NCBI GenBank assembly: GCA_905372865.1
Contig: CAJPQT010000014.1
Span: 1 to 64,000 of the forward strand
From: an uncultured Centipeda sp.
GTDB lineage: Bacteria > Bacillota > Negativicutes > Selenomonadales > Selenomonadaceae
Reading direction: 5' to 3'
Length of the DNA stretch: 64,000 bases
The position numbers and the translations under genes were made by a program. Shown in pieces: positions 16,457-25,873 of this stretch. The number at the start of each line of letters is the position of its first letter. Position 1 is the stretch's first letter. The notes beneath the pieces were generated by a model that was given only the letters and a program-made list of their open reading frames with translations, made no database searches and was not told the origin of the DNA.

Positions 16457-18361
16457 CTACAGCACCCGCCGCACCGTTGCGGGGCTGTACGCCGCAAAGA
16501 GCTGGTCGAAGTTCGTCAGCGCACTGTCGTCCGCCATCGAGGCATCACGGAACACCGCATAGTAGGGCTTTCGCTTGGCGATTGCCGTCACCGTCTCGTC
16601 CGTCACATCACGGTCAAAGCACGCGAGGAGAAAGCCGTCCGCAACGTTAAAGACGCGTTTCCCCGCGATCTCCTCCACCGTAATCGGTGCCGAGAGCAGG
16701 ATGCCGAGATCGAGCATCGTCTGAAAGAGCAGATCCTCCGGCGTGCGATCCGCCTTGACATTGTCCACCTGCGCGAAAAGCCCGTCCTGCGTCACCGCAT
16801 CGGGCGCGTAGTAGACATCGGTCATATTGCTCGTATCGAGCCGCAGACAGCGGAATCCGAGGTCAAGCCCTGCCGCCTTCTCGCCCGCCTCAGCTGCGAT
16901 CTTCGCCCCCGCACGGCGGATGCGCTCCTTACCGATCTCGCAGATATTCCGATAGCCCGCTTTGTAGGCTGTGCCGCCCTCGTCTGTCGCCTCGGGCAAC
17001 TGCACCATAATGAACTTTCGATGACCACCATCCTCGGCATTCAGCTGCATCACGGCATGAGCGGTTGTAGCAGAGCCGGAGAAGAAATCGAGGATAATAT
17101 CTTCATCTTGTATATTTCCTAGTGTTAATAAATATCGAATCAACTTAATCGGCTTTGGGTTTGTAAAGATATTATTTTGAAATAGCTCCCTAACATTTTC
17201 TACCGCTTCATGATTATGCCCGCCGAGTGTGAACGGGATAATCGTTCTGGGTACAACTCCATCATGCTTCAAGTCGCATAGAAATGTTTTCCGAGAAGGA
17301 ACGGATTTTCCGTCCCTGCCGAACCATATTTCATCATGTTCATCCAGTTTTCTGAGTGTTTCTGCCGAGTACCTTGAAAATGTACCACTAGGAGGAGTAT
17401 AAATCACGCCATTCTTGAATTGATAGGTAAAATTAGCATTTGTTAATGAACCGCTTTTTGCATGAAGTGGTGTTGCCTTCCAAACACCTTTTGGATGGTG
17501 GTCAGGATTTTTATAAGCCGCATTCATTTCTTCTGTTCGCGGTAATTTTCCAATCGTGAGAGATGCGGTATTCTTTGCATAGCATAGAATATTGTCATGA
17601 TTATCAGAGAAGAACTGAGCGTCATTCGCTACCGTATACTTCTTTTCCCATATTAGATTGGCAACAAAATTCCCTTCTCCGAAAATCTCATCACATACTT
17701 TCCGCAAATTATGTACTTCATTATCATCAATACTAATAAAAATAACGCCATCATCCGCGAGCAAAGACTTCGCCACGCGCAGACGTGGATAGATCATATT
17801 CAGCCAGTCCGTATGAAAACGTCCGTTGCTCACATTGTTCGCACGCAGATCATACTGCATCGCACCGTCCTCGTCGCGCCACCCGTTCGCCGCATGGAAA
17901 TCCCCATCCGCCATCGCAAAATCATCATCGTACACAAAGGCATCATTCCCAGTATTGTACGGCGGATCGATATAGATCATCTTCACCTTGCCGAGATACG
18001 TCTCTTGGAGCAGCTTCAGCACATCGAGATTGTCCCCCTCGATGTAGAGGTTTTCGCTGTCGAACGCGCCCGCCGTGCCGTCGCGCCCCACGCTGTCCTC
18101 CACAACGGGACGTAGCGTCGCATTGATCGGCGCATTCGCCGCGAGGATCGCCTGCCGCTTATCGGGCCATGTGAACGCATAGTGCTCCTCGCGCCCCTCC
18201 ACGATCTCACGCGCGAGCTCCTGCCTCAACACATCGAAGTCAATCGCCTGCACGAGCTTCCCGTCCCGCATGACCTCCGTCAGCGCATTCGGGAACAGCT
18301 GCCCCACCGCCTCGATATTCCGCGCCACATTATCCCTGCTGTGCATTTTTAGCTTATCCAT
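16457..18361 (-). CDS. mod: Type III DNA methyltransferase, Mod subunit
   Basis: 634 residues. Beta-class N6-adenine methyltransferase: DPPYNTGND at 132-140 (catalytic) precedes the AdoMet-binding FFSGSATTAHA (~424-434). Between them, residues ~202-424 form the target recognition domain. The DNA for this part (about 17090-17755) is markedly AT-rich, while both flanks match the GC-rich chromosome, so the specificity domain appears to have been exchanged by recombination. Mod alone methylates one strand of a 5-6 bp asymmetric site and is needed by Res for recognition. No simple-sequence repeat suggestive of phase variation is visible. Follows the ATPase gene by 21 nt. Confidence 0.95.
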   Translation of the reverse strand: MDKLKMHSRDNVARNIEAVGQLFPNALTEVMRDGKLVQAIDFDVLRQELAREIVEGREEHYAFTWPDKRQAILAANAPINATLRPVVEDSVGRDGTAGAFDSENLYIEGDNLDVLKLLQETYLGKVKMIYIDPPYNTGNDAFVYDDDFAMADGDFHAANGWRDEDGAMQYDLRANNVSNGRFHTDWLNMIYPRLRVAKSLLADDGVIFISIDDNEVHNLRKVCDEIFGEGNFVANLIWEKKYTVANDAQFFSDNHDNILCYAKNTASLTIGKLPRTEEMNAAYKNPDHHPKGVWKATPLHAKSGSLTNANFTYQFKNGVIYTPPSGTFSRYSAETLRKLDEHDEIWFGRDGKSVPSRKTFLCDLKHDGVVPRTIIPFTLGGHNHEAVENVRELFQNNIFTNPKPIKLIRYLLTLGNIQDEDIILDFFSGSATTAHAVMQLNAEDGGHRKFIMVQLPEATDEGGTAYKAGYRNICEIGKERIRRAGAKIAAEAGEKAAGLDLGFRCLRLDTSNMTDVYYAPDAVTQDGLFAQVDNVKADRTPEDLLFQTMLDLGILLSAPITVEEIAGKRVFNVADGFLLACFDRDVTDETVTAIAKRKPYYAVFRDASMADDSALTNFDQLFAAYSPATVRRVL

Positions 18362-18382
18362 TACAATCTCACTTTTCTAGTC

Positions 18383-20212
18383 CTATATGTTTTTGATCAT
18401 CTTACTATATGTCATTTGAAATGCACGATCAAACTTCTCAAAAAACAATATCAACTCTTCTATAGTAGAATAGTCGCCGTAGTAGTAGTTAAGCAGGTGT
18501 GTTGCATCTATAAACGCCCATACCTTTCCATTTTTCTCAATATCTCCAAAAATATTTTTTAGATCATCATTATTAAAGTCCGACGCAAGATCTACAAACC
18601 ATGACCGAATTTTGGAGGCAGTATACAAAGCGGTTTCTTCCTGTTGATCAAGAGTACGCCAAAAAATTGTATGATTAGTCTCCACATTCATTATCTGATA
18701 CATCATTCTATAAAGGAACGATTCCGGGGCGAAATAATCGGGAAAGAAGCATATATTGTTCCTCTTTGTTTCTCTATCAGATAGGTTATCCTTATAAGGA
18801 TCATATTTCCTGTCCAAGTATTCTCTTATTTTAGGTTTGTGCTCTGTTTGCTTATGACGAGCATCTCCATCCAATAGAAAGATGACTTGATCAGAATAGG
18901 GTCGATCTGCCTGAGAAAACCTCAATAATTCTTCGCAGCCAAGAGATGTTACAATGGGGTTAATTAAGAATGCCGCATGACGATATTTCTTGATATTTTC
19001 CAGTCTACATTTTATTTTAGAGGCATATTCCTGCAAAACATTTCCTCTCAGCATCCCCTTTTCTTCCAATGTACTACATTGATGATGAAGTGCTCCAACA
19101 AGCATATCAAAAAGATGTTTTCCAACTTCATCCTCAAAATATACCTTGGGTTTTGGTTTTTGATATGTTACTTTCCCTAATAAATCAGCTTTCAAAATTT
19201 CATATGACTGTTGAACAGTGACCATAGGCGCAGATGGATTTTTTAGATACACAATGCCATAATCATTCGGATTTTTCTTGTGTTTTCCCAATAATTCCTT
19301 CAACACCGTCAACGAGTGTGTAGTCACAACAAATTGGATATTTAATTCATTAGCCAACTTATCCATTAAATCCAATAGCCGCATCTGAGTGTCCGGATGT
19401 AATGAAACTTCAATCTCGTCAATACAAATAAGTGCTCCATTGTAATTGTCTTGCTGTGATAAAATATAAATATCCACAAGCGTACTAATAATATTTCCGA
19501 GATTATCCTGCCCGACAGACTTGCCAAGTGCAGGTGTGTTCTCCATTTCCATATGTAACGAAGACCGTGTGCTTGCTTCCTTATCTACAATGCTAAGATC
19601 CCCATCCTGTTTAATGCTCCCTGGTATAACGGAATTGTACCAATCACAAAATTTTGTATGCGCCTTGCTGTGATAAAGCTTGTTATTTCTTCGAACCTCT
19701 TTAACACTCACAGATTCCTTGCGTTCACCTAAAGGATATAATCTAGAAATACTCAAATAAATAGTCGGTATAGGAATCCTGGCCGCTCCTCCCACATTGA
19801 AATTTTCTTTTGCTATAAGCTCTGCTTCCTTTATGGTCATATCATCCCTCTCCTTGTTAGAGGTTCTCGGAATAATACGAATACCACGATTTGACTCTGT
19901 ATCATTCTTAAAAGTCAGGCACTTAAGAACTGTTTCATCTGTATTGTCACTGCCATAACGCAAATAAATAGTATAGTCATCATAGGCTTCTTCAGGAGAA
20001 ATATAAAAGAAGTCATAAAACTTTGGTTGAAAATTGCCTCCGAATTCAGAGCTTTTACCAAGTCCTGATCCAGAGGCGATTAACGATATAAGATTGGACT
20101 TACCGACACCATTCTGCCCACTTATCACAGTGATTTTTCTGCCTATATCAAATTCCACATCATGAAAACTTCTAAACTTCTCAACTTTTACATGTTGAAT
20201 TTTTGTTCCCAT
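18383..20212 (-). CDS. OLD-like AAA ATPase with TOPRIM-like region
   Basis: 609 residues from the ATG preceded by AGAGGTG; a GTG three codons earlier is an alternative. The ATPase part has an N-terminal FRSFHDVEF element, Walker A GQNGVGKS (32-39) and an ABC/SMC-type Walker B ALICIDEIEVSLHP (~258) with the following TTHSL. The C-terminal half contains VYFEDE (~358) and FLLDGDARH (~449), acidic motifs placed as in TOPRIM nucleases of the OLD/PARIS type. I infer an ATP-gated nuclease. The gene is clearly AT-rich compared with res and the flanks of mod. It starts 12 nt after the Dam-like methylase gene and is followed after 21 nt by mod. The family-level label OLD-like is from motif order only. 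Confidence 0.8.
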   Translation of the reverse strand: MGTKIQHVKVEKFRSFHDVEFDIGRKITVISGQNGVGKSNLISLIASGSGLGKSSEFGGNFQPKFYDFFYISPEEAYDDYTIYLRYGSDNTDETVLKCLTFKNDTESNRGIRIIPRTSNKERDDMTIKEAELIAKENFNVGGAARIPIPTIYLSISRLYPLGERKESVSVKEVRRNNKLYHSKAHTKFCDWYNSVIPGSIKQDGDLSIVDKEASTRSSLHMEMENTPALGKSVGQDNLGNIISTLVDIYILSQQDNYNGALICIDEIEVSLHPDTQMRLLDLMDKLANELNIQFVVTTHSLTVLKELLGKHKKNPNDYGIVYLKNPSAPMVTVQQSYEILKADLLGKVTYQKPKPKVYFEDEVGKHLFDMLVGALHHQCSTLEEKGMLRGNVLQEYASKIKCRLENIKKYRHAAFLINPIVTSLGCEELLRFSQADRPYSDQVIFLLDGDARHKQTEHKPKIREYLDRKYDPYKDNLSDRETKRNNICFFPDYFAPESFLYRMMYQIMNVETNHTIFWRTLDQQEETALYTASKIRSWFVDLASDFNNDDLKNIFGDIEKNGKVWAFIDATHLLNYYYGDYSTIEELILFFEKFDRAFQMTYSKMIKNI

Positions 20213-20224
20213 TTTTCTCACCTC

Positions 20225-21109
20225 TTAATCTATAATATCTCGTAAGAGTGCCTGCCCCTCACACATGGACAGTTCTGATTCCGTAGGAATCATATCATTC
20301 CTGCGAAAGATCATGATCTCATCCACTCTTTTTTTTGTCCCGGCAGAATATGACCACGCCAACCTTCTACATGATCGCTCTCGATACAATTCTAAAATTT
20401 CGTCCTTAACATCGTATGTAATAACCCAGTCCACATTATCAAGTCGAGAGATTTGCTCACTAATACGAATATGGTCACTATATCTAAAAAAATTCATATA
20501 TAACTTATGTCCTTTTGCATAATATGGTGGATCAAAATAAATCAGTGCATTATCGAAGTGCCTAGGCGCATAATGGATAAGGAAGCTGTTAATATCCTTA
20601 TTATAAAGATATATACTGTTTTTTCGTATAGCTATCTCCTGTATCCTCTTAATAAGAGTACCTCTATTAAATCGTGCATCCATTCTCCATTTGCCACATT
20701 GGTCTTTCCCGCCAATAACGCCACCTTTAATAATCCCCGATCGATTCGTTCGGTTTAAATAGAATGTAGCAAATCCTAAATCATAACTATATTTTTGAGA
20801 TTTTTCCATATATATTGTTCTTTGTCTATGCCATTCATCCATATTCAAAGGAACTGAAAGAACATCAGAAGTAAAACGATCTGTCTCTGTTAAAATAGCT
20901 CTCCAAAACGAATAAATTCCCTTGTCCAAATCATTGATTACAATTTTTGAAACAATATTATTTAAAAGCAGATTGATCGCAATTCCAGCTCCGCCAGCAA
21001 ACGGTTCAATATAAGTTCCATTCATATGTCCAGTCTTCTGGATTAAAACCTCCATGAAAGAGGATAGCTTTCCTTTTCCCCCAGGATATCTTAAAGGTGA
21101 ATATATCAT
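20225..21109 (-). CDS. Dam-family adenine DNA methyltransferase (D12 class)
   Basis: 294 residues from the ATG preceded by GGAGGG; an upstream ATG in frame lies ahead of this ribosome binding site. AdoMet-binding motif RYPGGKGKL (7-15), FAGGAGIAINLL (~39-50) and catalytic DPPYY (~191), with NDLD between them: the order of alpha-class (D12, PF02086) methylases that modify N6 of adenine. AT-rich like the adjacent ATPase gene, so the two probably arrived together. It is the first gene of the six-gene minus-strand operon. It could protect host DNA from the OLD-like nuclease encoded next to it; that pairing is inference. Confidence 0.88.
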   Translation of the reverse strand: MIYSPLRYPGGKGKLSSFMEVLIQKTGHMNGTYIEPFAGGAGIAINLLLNNIVSKIVINDLDKGIYSFWRAILTETDRFTSDVLSVPLNMDEWHRQRTIYMEKSQKYSYDLGFATFYLNRTNRSGIIKGGVIGGKDQCGKWRMDARFNRGTLIKRIQEIAIRKNSIYLYNKDINSFLIHYAPRHFDNALIYFDPPYYAKGHKLYMNFFRYSDHIRISEQISRLDNVDWVITYDVKDEILELYRERSCRRLAWSYSAGTKKRVDEIMIFRRNDMIPTESELSMCEGQALLRDIID

Positions 21110-21216
21110 GTACCAGCCCTCCAGCAACAATGTCTAATTATATAAGTTACACTGTAATGCTTTTAATTCCTGCACAAGTTCAATATTTTTCTTTGGCTGT
21201 TTCTCCCGTCAGATCT

Positions 21217-21542
21217 TCACCTCAAGCGCAGGTACATCGCGAATTCCGTTCCGTAAAGGATCATTTCACGTGAGATACGCGGAATGTAGACTCGCGCTTC
21301 TCCTTTGCTGCCTTTTCCCGAATAAATGTGGGCGAGGTGAAGAGGAAGCGGAACTCCTCCACGGACGCCAGCTGCTCGCGCAGCTCCTGATACGCGTACA
21401 TGGAGAAACACGCTGCCGCAATGGACACCCTGCTGCCGCGCACAATCTCTGCCCGCAGATCGTCGCGCACCGTGTTTGTGATGTTATCGAATATCTTCAC
21501 TCTGCTCCACCAAATCTTTCCCATAGAGATTGGCTCGATCAA
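21217..21542 (-). pseudogene. Truncated, frameshifted N terminus of a helicase/PLD-type protein
   Basis: The frame from 21542 encodes about 80 residues (KIFDNITNTVRDDLR, then EEFRFLFTSPTFIREK). The protein-like sequence continues in another frame as VYIPRISREMILYGTEFAMYLRLR to a TGA at 21217-21219. That continuation resembles the conserved start of large superfamily 2 helicases with a PLD-like nuclease region, as found in defence islands. The remaining ~900 residues are missing. A frameshift near 21290 plus a downstream deletion make this a dead fragment. A TATAAT-like sequence lies just upstream on the minus strand. Confidence 0.7.
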
Positions 21543-21717
21543 ACTTTCGTCCCTATTATAACATATTTCAAAGAAATCAAAAGATACGTCTTCGGTTTTG
21601 AGCTGCTCCCTCCGTTCAAAAGAGTCCCCGTTGTCAAGATTTCATCCTCCTTTCATGCAGAATGACGACAACCTACTCATTCAGAGAACATCTTTTGCTG
21701 ATCGCCTTAATTTTTAT

Positions 21718-21746
21718 TTCATTAAGTATTTTATTTATGCTATAAT
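21718..21746 (+). promoter_or_regulatory. Possible promoter of the DISARM-like operon
   Basis: TATAAT at 21741-21746 with a weak -35 (TTCATT) 17 nt upstream, in AT-rich DNA 64 nt before the first gene of the plus-strand block. Confidence 0.45.
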
Positions 21747-21810
21747 TATAATTAACTTTTCCAGTATTTTGTCCTTATAGAGATTTATTTGCACTACGAA
21801 AGGTATTACG

Positions 21811-23184
21811 ATGACTACCTCACGCAGAGTTCTTTGGGACGCAGAAGAAACGGCCATTCTTGTTCACGCATATACACAAGTTAAAAGTGGTCTCTTATTC
21901 GAGGATGAAGCGATTAAATTCGTATCAAACACCCTGCGAGAACGTGCTCTGAGGAAGGGCATGGATATCGGTGCGACGTTCCGAAATGAGAACGGCATAA
22001 CGATGCAAATGACAAAAATCGAGGATCTATTTTCTGGTGGGAAATTCCGCCTGAGCCCTCCGCCGCAAGTATTCACCGACGTTGTCAATCTGTATAAGAA
22101 AAACCGCCATGCATTCAATGACCTGTTGCAGCAAGCAATAGGGGGATCGCCTCTTTCCACCTCTCTGGAAGAGGATTTCTTTCAGTGGCTCGCAAAAAAA
22201 GTTTCCGACAACTTGCGACAAAAATTAAAAAATGCAAGCCTCGATCTGGATCGCTTTTTCACGACCTACAAAACACTTAAAACGCCCTTATTTGACAGAG
22301 ATACGATACAAACGATTAATACGGTGAAATCCGCCATCACCTCAAATGATATATTGCGCGTTATACACAAGGGTAAACTTCCCCTGATGCAAACGCTCAT
22401 TGAGTTTTACTGCATTTACCTCAACGAATCACAAGATAGCCATACGGATGAACACGAAGTAACGATCATAACGCCAGCTATCCTCTCACCGCCTCCACCG
22501 ATCGGCAATACAGTGGACTTAACAGAAATAAAAATCGATCAATATGCAAATACGAAGCCAAAACAATTATATTACTTCAACGATTGCCATGATGTAAAAC
22601 GCTGGAATGAACTATACACACAGATAGCCCGTTGTATATATATAGATTTTCCACAACAGCTTCAGGGCATGATTGGAAAAAGTCTTTTTGGAAAAGACCG
22701 CCGAATGGATATTGGAGATGATTCCTGTATCTACAGAATGAAGTTTCCAAAGGAAATAACCAAAGGTCTCTATTTAGAAACGCACCATAGTGCTACCAAT
22801 ACCGTCCGAAAAATAAAACGTCTATTGGATCTGTGCAATATTGACTACAAAAATGTCACGATCGTCTACACCATGCTTGGTGAGACTTCGCCTCTGCCAG
22901 AGGAAGATCCCGTCGCGCTTCCCTATCTTTCCGAGGCTGCCAATATACCATCATCGCGACCAAGACCGACACAAGCTGCGTCTGATCCCGTTGTGCCGGG
23001 GGAGATTGTCGTTCAACCTTCACTTTCGCTTGGAGCGTATGCATTTGCCACGGATACACCGGCAGCATACACGCAAACCAGTCGATCTGTTCTCTCATCT
23101 TCCCCTATGAGCCCTATCGATATAGCCGCCCTCCCCCAGGCCTATTCCGAAAGCCGATCTCGACAGGAGGAACACCTTCTCTAG
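21811..23184 (+). CDS. DISARM-associated protein with N-terminal SANT/Myb-like region, function unknown
   Basis: 457 residues. The first ~105 residues follow a pattern seen at the start of several restriction-like proteins of Firmicutes: W-x3-E-x2-I-L-V-x-A-Y, then LRERALRKG, FRNENGITMQM and VVNLYKKNR, suggesting a small helical DNA-binding-like domain. Residues ~250-340 are compact and include a YYFNDCHDVKRW stretch. The last ~90 residues are Pro/Ser/Ala-rich and probably disordered. I do not recognise the central domain. It lies 61 nt upstream of drmE on the same strand and is presumably the first gene of the operon. It is not one of the named DISARM components known to me. Confidence 0.65.
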   Translation: MTTSRRVLWDAEETAILVHAYTQVKSGLLFEDEAIKFVSNTLRERALRKGMDIGATFRNENGITMQMTKIEDLFSGGKFRLSPPPQVFTDVVNLYKKNRHAFNDLLQQAIGGSPLSTSLEEDFFQWLAKKVSDNLRQKLKNASLDLDRFFTTYKTLKTPLFDRDTIQTINTVKSAITSNDILRVIHKGKLPLMQTLIEFYCIYLNESQDSHTDEHEVTIITPAILSPPPPIGNTVDLTEIKIDQYANTKPKQLYYFNDCHDVKRWNELYTQIARCIYIDFPQQLQGMIGKSLFGKDRRMDIGDDSCIYRMKFPKEITKGLYLETHHSATNTVRKIKRLLDLCNIDYKNVTIVYTMLGETSPLPEEDPVALPYLSEAANIPSSRPRPTQAASDPVVPGEIVVQPSLSLGAYAFATDTPAAYTQTSRSVLSSSPMSPIDIAALPQAYSESRSRQEEHLL

Positions 23185-23245
23185 CCTCAAAAATTCACTC
23201 TCCCGCAAATGAATGTTGATGCATGACTCAGACGGAGGTGCACAC

Positions 23246-25873
23246 ATGACACCGGTCATCACTGCTCTATTGGAAAAATGTGAGATTTATCTTGATGGAG
23301 CCCTCATTTCCAAAGAGAATCTCCTTGAAAAATACCACTCTTTCTTTGCAGAGAGTATACAAAGTCAAAAGAAGCCAACCGGTTTCGTCCTTCATACGAA
23401 CAATGTATGTTTTGACGCGCTTTCCATTGTCGCTGTCAGTATAGGATGTCTCTCATACAGTGCCGTTACCATCGACGACATCCTTGCCACACTCGAGGAA
23501 GATGACTATGTGATTTATAAAGACCAACGCTATCGTTGGAAGGGAACAGAGGAGGTCAATGGAATCACACACTTCAGACTATTAAAAGATGGCGTGGGAT
23601 TCAACAGCCCACTCAATCTCCTGCTCCCTTATGAAGAATACAAACAACGGATCAAGCCCTATTATGGTACCGCACAAAAAACAAATAGCGTGGGTGTAAA
23701 AGCCATCACAACAAACCGTGAAGAGTTTCTCGCCTATATCCTCGACCGTCCCATTGATGAAATCCCGCCTCAGATTGATGTTGCTGTTGTCGTCGCATGC
23801 GGACGGGAACGATTCGAGGATATATTCAAACGCATTCGTATAAAATATAACAAGGAAACGTCTGTCTCCCTATCCGATGTTTTGCCGGCATCCTATTATA
23901 CGGATACAGATCGCCCCTATCAAATCGGTGCAAATCCGACAAAGGCCGAGCCCGTACTCAAAGTTACAAGCAATCTCTCCATCGCCCGAGAACTGCTATA
24001 CGATCGCGACATGAATACCGTTGTCGGATTTTTATCCCTCCTCGATGCACCGACCACAATGGACATAGAGGATTTGAACGATTTACTACGCGCTAATGTC
24101 CTAAGATTTTCCTATATCACGGCTCCGATCTACAACAAGAACGTCGCAGCTATGCTCAAAGAGCATATGGAGGCGCCTCTCTTTGCTTGCACAAAATCGT
24201 TCCTATCCCAAAACCTCGGTACTATCTATGTAATGAACGGTCACACAACCGCTCTCTTTCACCAAGTCAAGACGATGCTGAAAAGCCATATGGCCCCCAT
24301 CACGGTGGACAACGGTATCACAAAAGATATATACGAGAATGTGGTGAATCTCCTCAATGTTGTCCGAAAATCCCATTGGGATGCGCCGGAAAAAGATATA
24401 TTTATCCGAACAGCTTACAGTCTGCTGAATCTGTTCACCACGGCTGTCTTCTCCATGAAAGAGATGACAGATGCGATCAGCGAGGACGCGATCTCCACCT
24501 CATCCCCATTGGATCGTATCAAAACACTGTGGAACATTGCCGATCAACTCGATGATGATGACAACACACAGAATAAATGTGCGGCGATTGCCGATCTATT
24601 GGAACAGCAATATACAGAGCTTGAGTTTACTGCCCCCAAGCGCGCCCCTCTGTTCTCCTGCGTCCTGGACAACTGCAGCTCCCACCACAGTACAACCCTT
24701 GCCATCATTGTTCCAAAGGCATACTATGGCGCCATCCTAAGGCATCATCACGAGAAACTTTTTTCCCACAACAATATTTCCTGCGTCACACCTGCAAAAT
24801 TTGATCCAAACGCATCATATGAGCTTGTGATCTCCGTAGGAGAACTCAAAGATAAAAAGTACAATCCGACCTCCTGCCCCTCTGCAACAGAAGTCTACAC
24901 ACTGCTCGCTCCCTGTGAGCAGCGGCTCTTTGACTATCGCCGGTATACGGCAGAACAGTATGAACACCAACTCAATGCGCGCATGGGGTTGGTCGAAGAA
25001 GTCGATACCCCAAAAGCTCCAATCGAGGACATTGCCGTCAATCCACCCCAGCTATGGAGTGATCTGGACGACTATCTTGCAGACTCCGGTGCAGGAGCAC
25101 TGCGCAGGTTTGCCATAACAGCGACCTCTGCAGACGGACAGTCCGCGACATCCGAGGTGACGCATATCGGCACCTTTACAAGCGGTGCTCAGATTCTGTT
25201 CTCTCGATATTACACTGCAGTGGTATTTGATCCGAGCAAGGGAAGCATTGCAGAGAAAAAGGCAAATGCATTGAACATCGGCGATACACTTGTCTTTACG
25301 AAACGGGACAACATTGCCAAAAATATTGTGGACAACATCTATGAGGAACTCCTGCGTGCCGATCTTCTTGGTGAGGACGCTGCCTCCATCTTGGCGAAAT
25401 CGCTCTATTGGAAAGTCGTTCTACAGGCTTATAAGGATAGAAAGGGTATGAGCTATTCCGAGCTCGCACTACGCTTGGAGGAATGCGGAACATCCTTAAA
25501 GGAATCCTCGATTCGTCAATGGCTGGTCGAGGAGGCACATATCATCGGACCGCAAAAGCAATCTACCATAGAAAGTATCGCCACCATAACCAAGGATCCA
25601 TTTCTCCTGGCGGATGCACAGGGGTACTTCGAGGCCTGTGGAAAGATGCGCTCCACGCGACGCCGCATTCTGGACGCAATTGCAGAAGCCATCAAGGCAC
25701 AGCTCGGTGGTACGTGCCAAACGATGGATCCACTGCTGGAAATCGTGTCCAACAATGTCAAGCATCTATCCGAAACGATGGAGCTCGAGGACATTCAACC
25801 CCTAGATGGAGTATTTAGCGTAAAGAGCAGCCTCGTGAACAGGCCAATCCCAGATGCGGAGGTCACATTATGA
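23246..25873 (+). CDS. drmE: DrmE-like DISARM component
   Basis: 875 residues from the ATG preceded by GGAGGTG; the earlier in-frame ATG lacks such a site. No catalytic motif is obvious. Assignment rests on size, on the operon order (this gene, then drmA, then drmB, as in class 2 DISARM of Bacillus) and on overall resemblance of the N-terminal region to DrmE. The C-terminal ~200 residues are helical. Its stop overlaps the drmA start (ATGA). In class 2 DISARM, DrmE is needed for phage defence but its biochemical role is not settled. A profile search is needed to confirm the family. Confidence 0.65.
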   Translation: MTPVITALLEKCEIYLDGALISKENLLEKYHSFFAESIQSQKKPTGFVLHTNNVCFDALSIVAVSIGCLSYSAVTIDDILATLEEDDYVIYKDQRYRWKGTEEVNGITHFRLLKDGVGFNSPLNLLLPYEEYKQRIKPYYGTAQKTNSVGVKAITTNREEFLAYILDRPIDEIPPQIDVAVVVACGRERFEDIFKRIRIKYNKETSVSLSDVLPASYYTDTDRPYQIGANPTKAEPVLKVTSNLSIARELLYDRDMNTVVGFLSLLDAPTTMDIEDLNDLLRANVLRFSYITAPIYNKNVAAMLKEHMEAPLFACTKSFLSQNLGTIYVMNGHTTALFHQVKTMLKSHMAPITVDNGITKDIYENVVNLLNVVRKSHWDAPEKDIFIRTAYSLLNLFTTAVFSMKEMTDAISEDAISTSSPLDRIKTLWNIADQLDDDDNTQNKCAAIADLLEQQYTELEFTAPKRAPLFSCVLDNCSSHHSTTLAIIVPKAYYGAILRHHHEKLFSHNNISCVTPAKFDPNASYELVISVGELKDKKYNPTSCPSATEVYTLLAPCEQRLFDYRRYTAEQYEHQLNARMGLVEEVDTPKAPIEDIAVNPPQLWSDLDDYLADSGAGALRRFAITATSADGQSATSEVTHIGTFTSGAQILFSRYYTAVVFDPSKGSIAEKKANALNIGDTLVFTKRDNIAKNIVDNIYEELLRADLLGEDAASILAKSLYWKVVLQAYKDRKGMSYSELALRLEECGTSLKESSIRQWLVEEAHIIGPQKQSTIESIATITKDPFLLADAQGYFEACGKMRSTRRRILDAIAEAIKAQLGGTCQTMDPLLEIVSNNVKHLSETMELEDIQPLDGVFSVKSSLVNRPIPDAEVTL

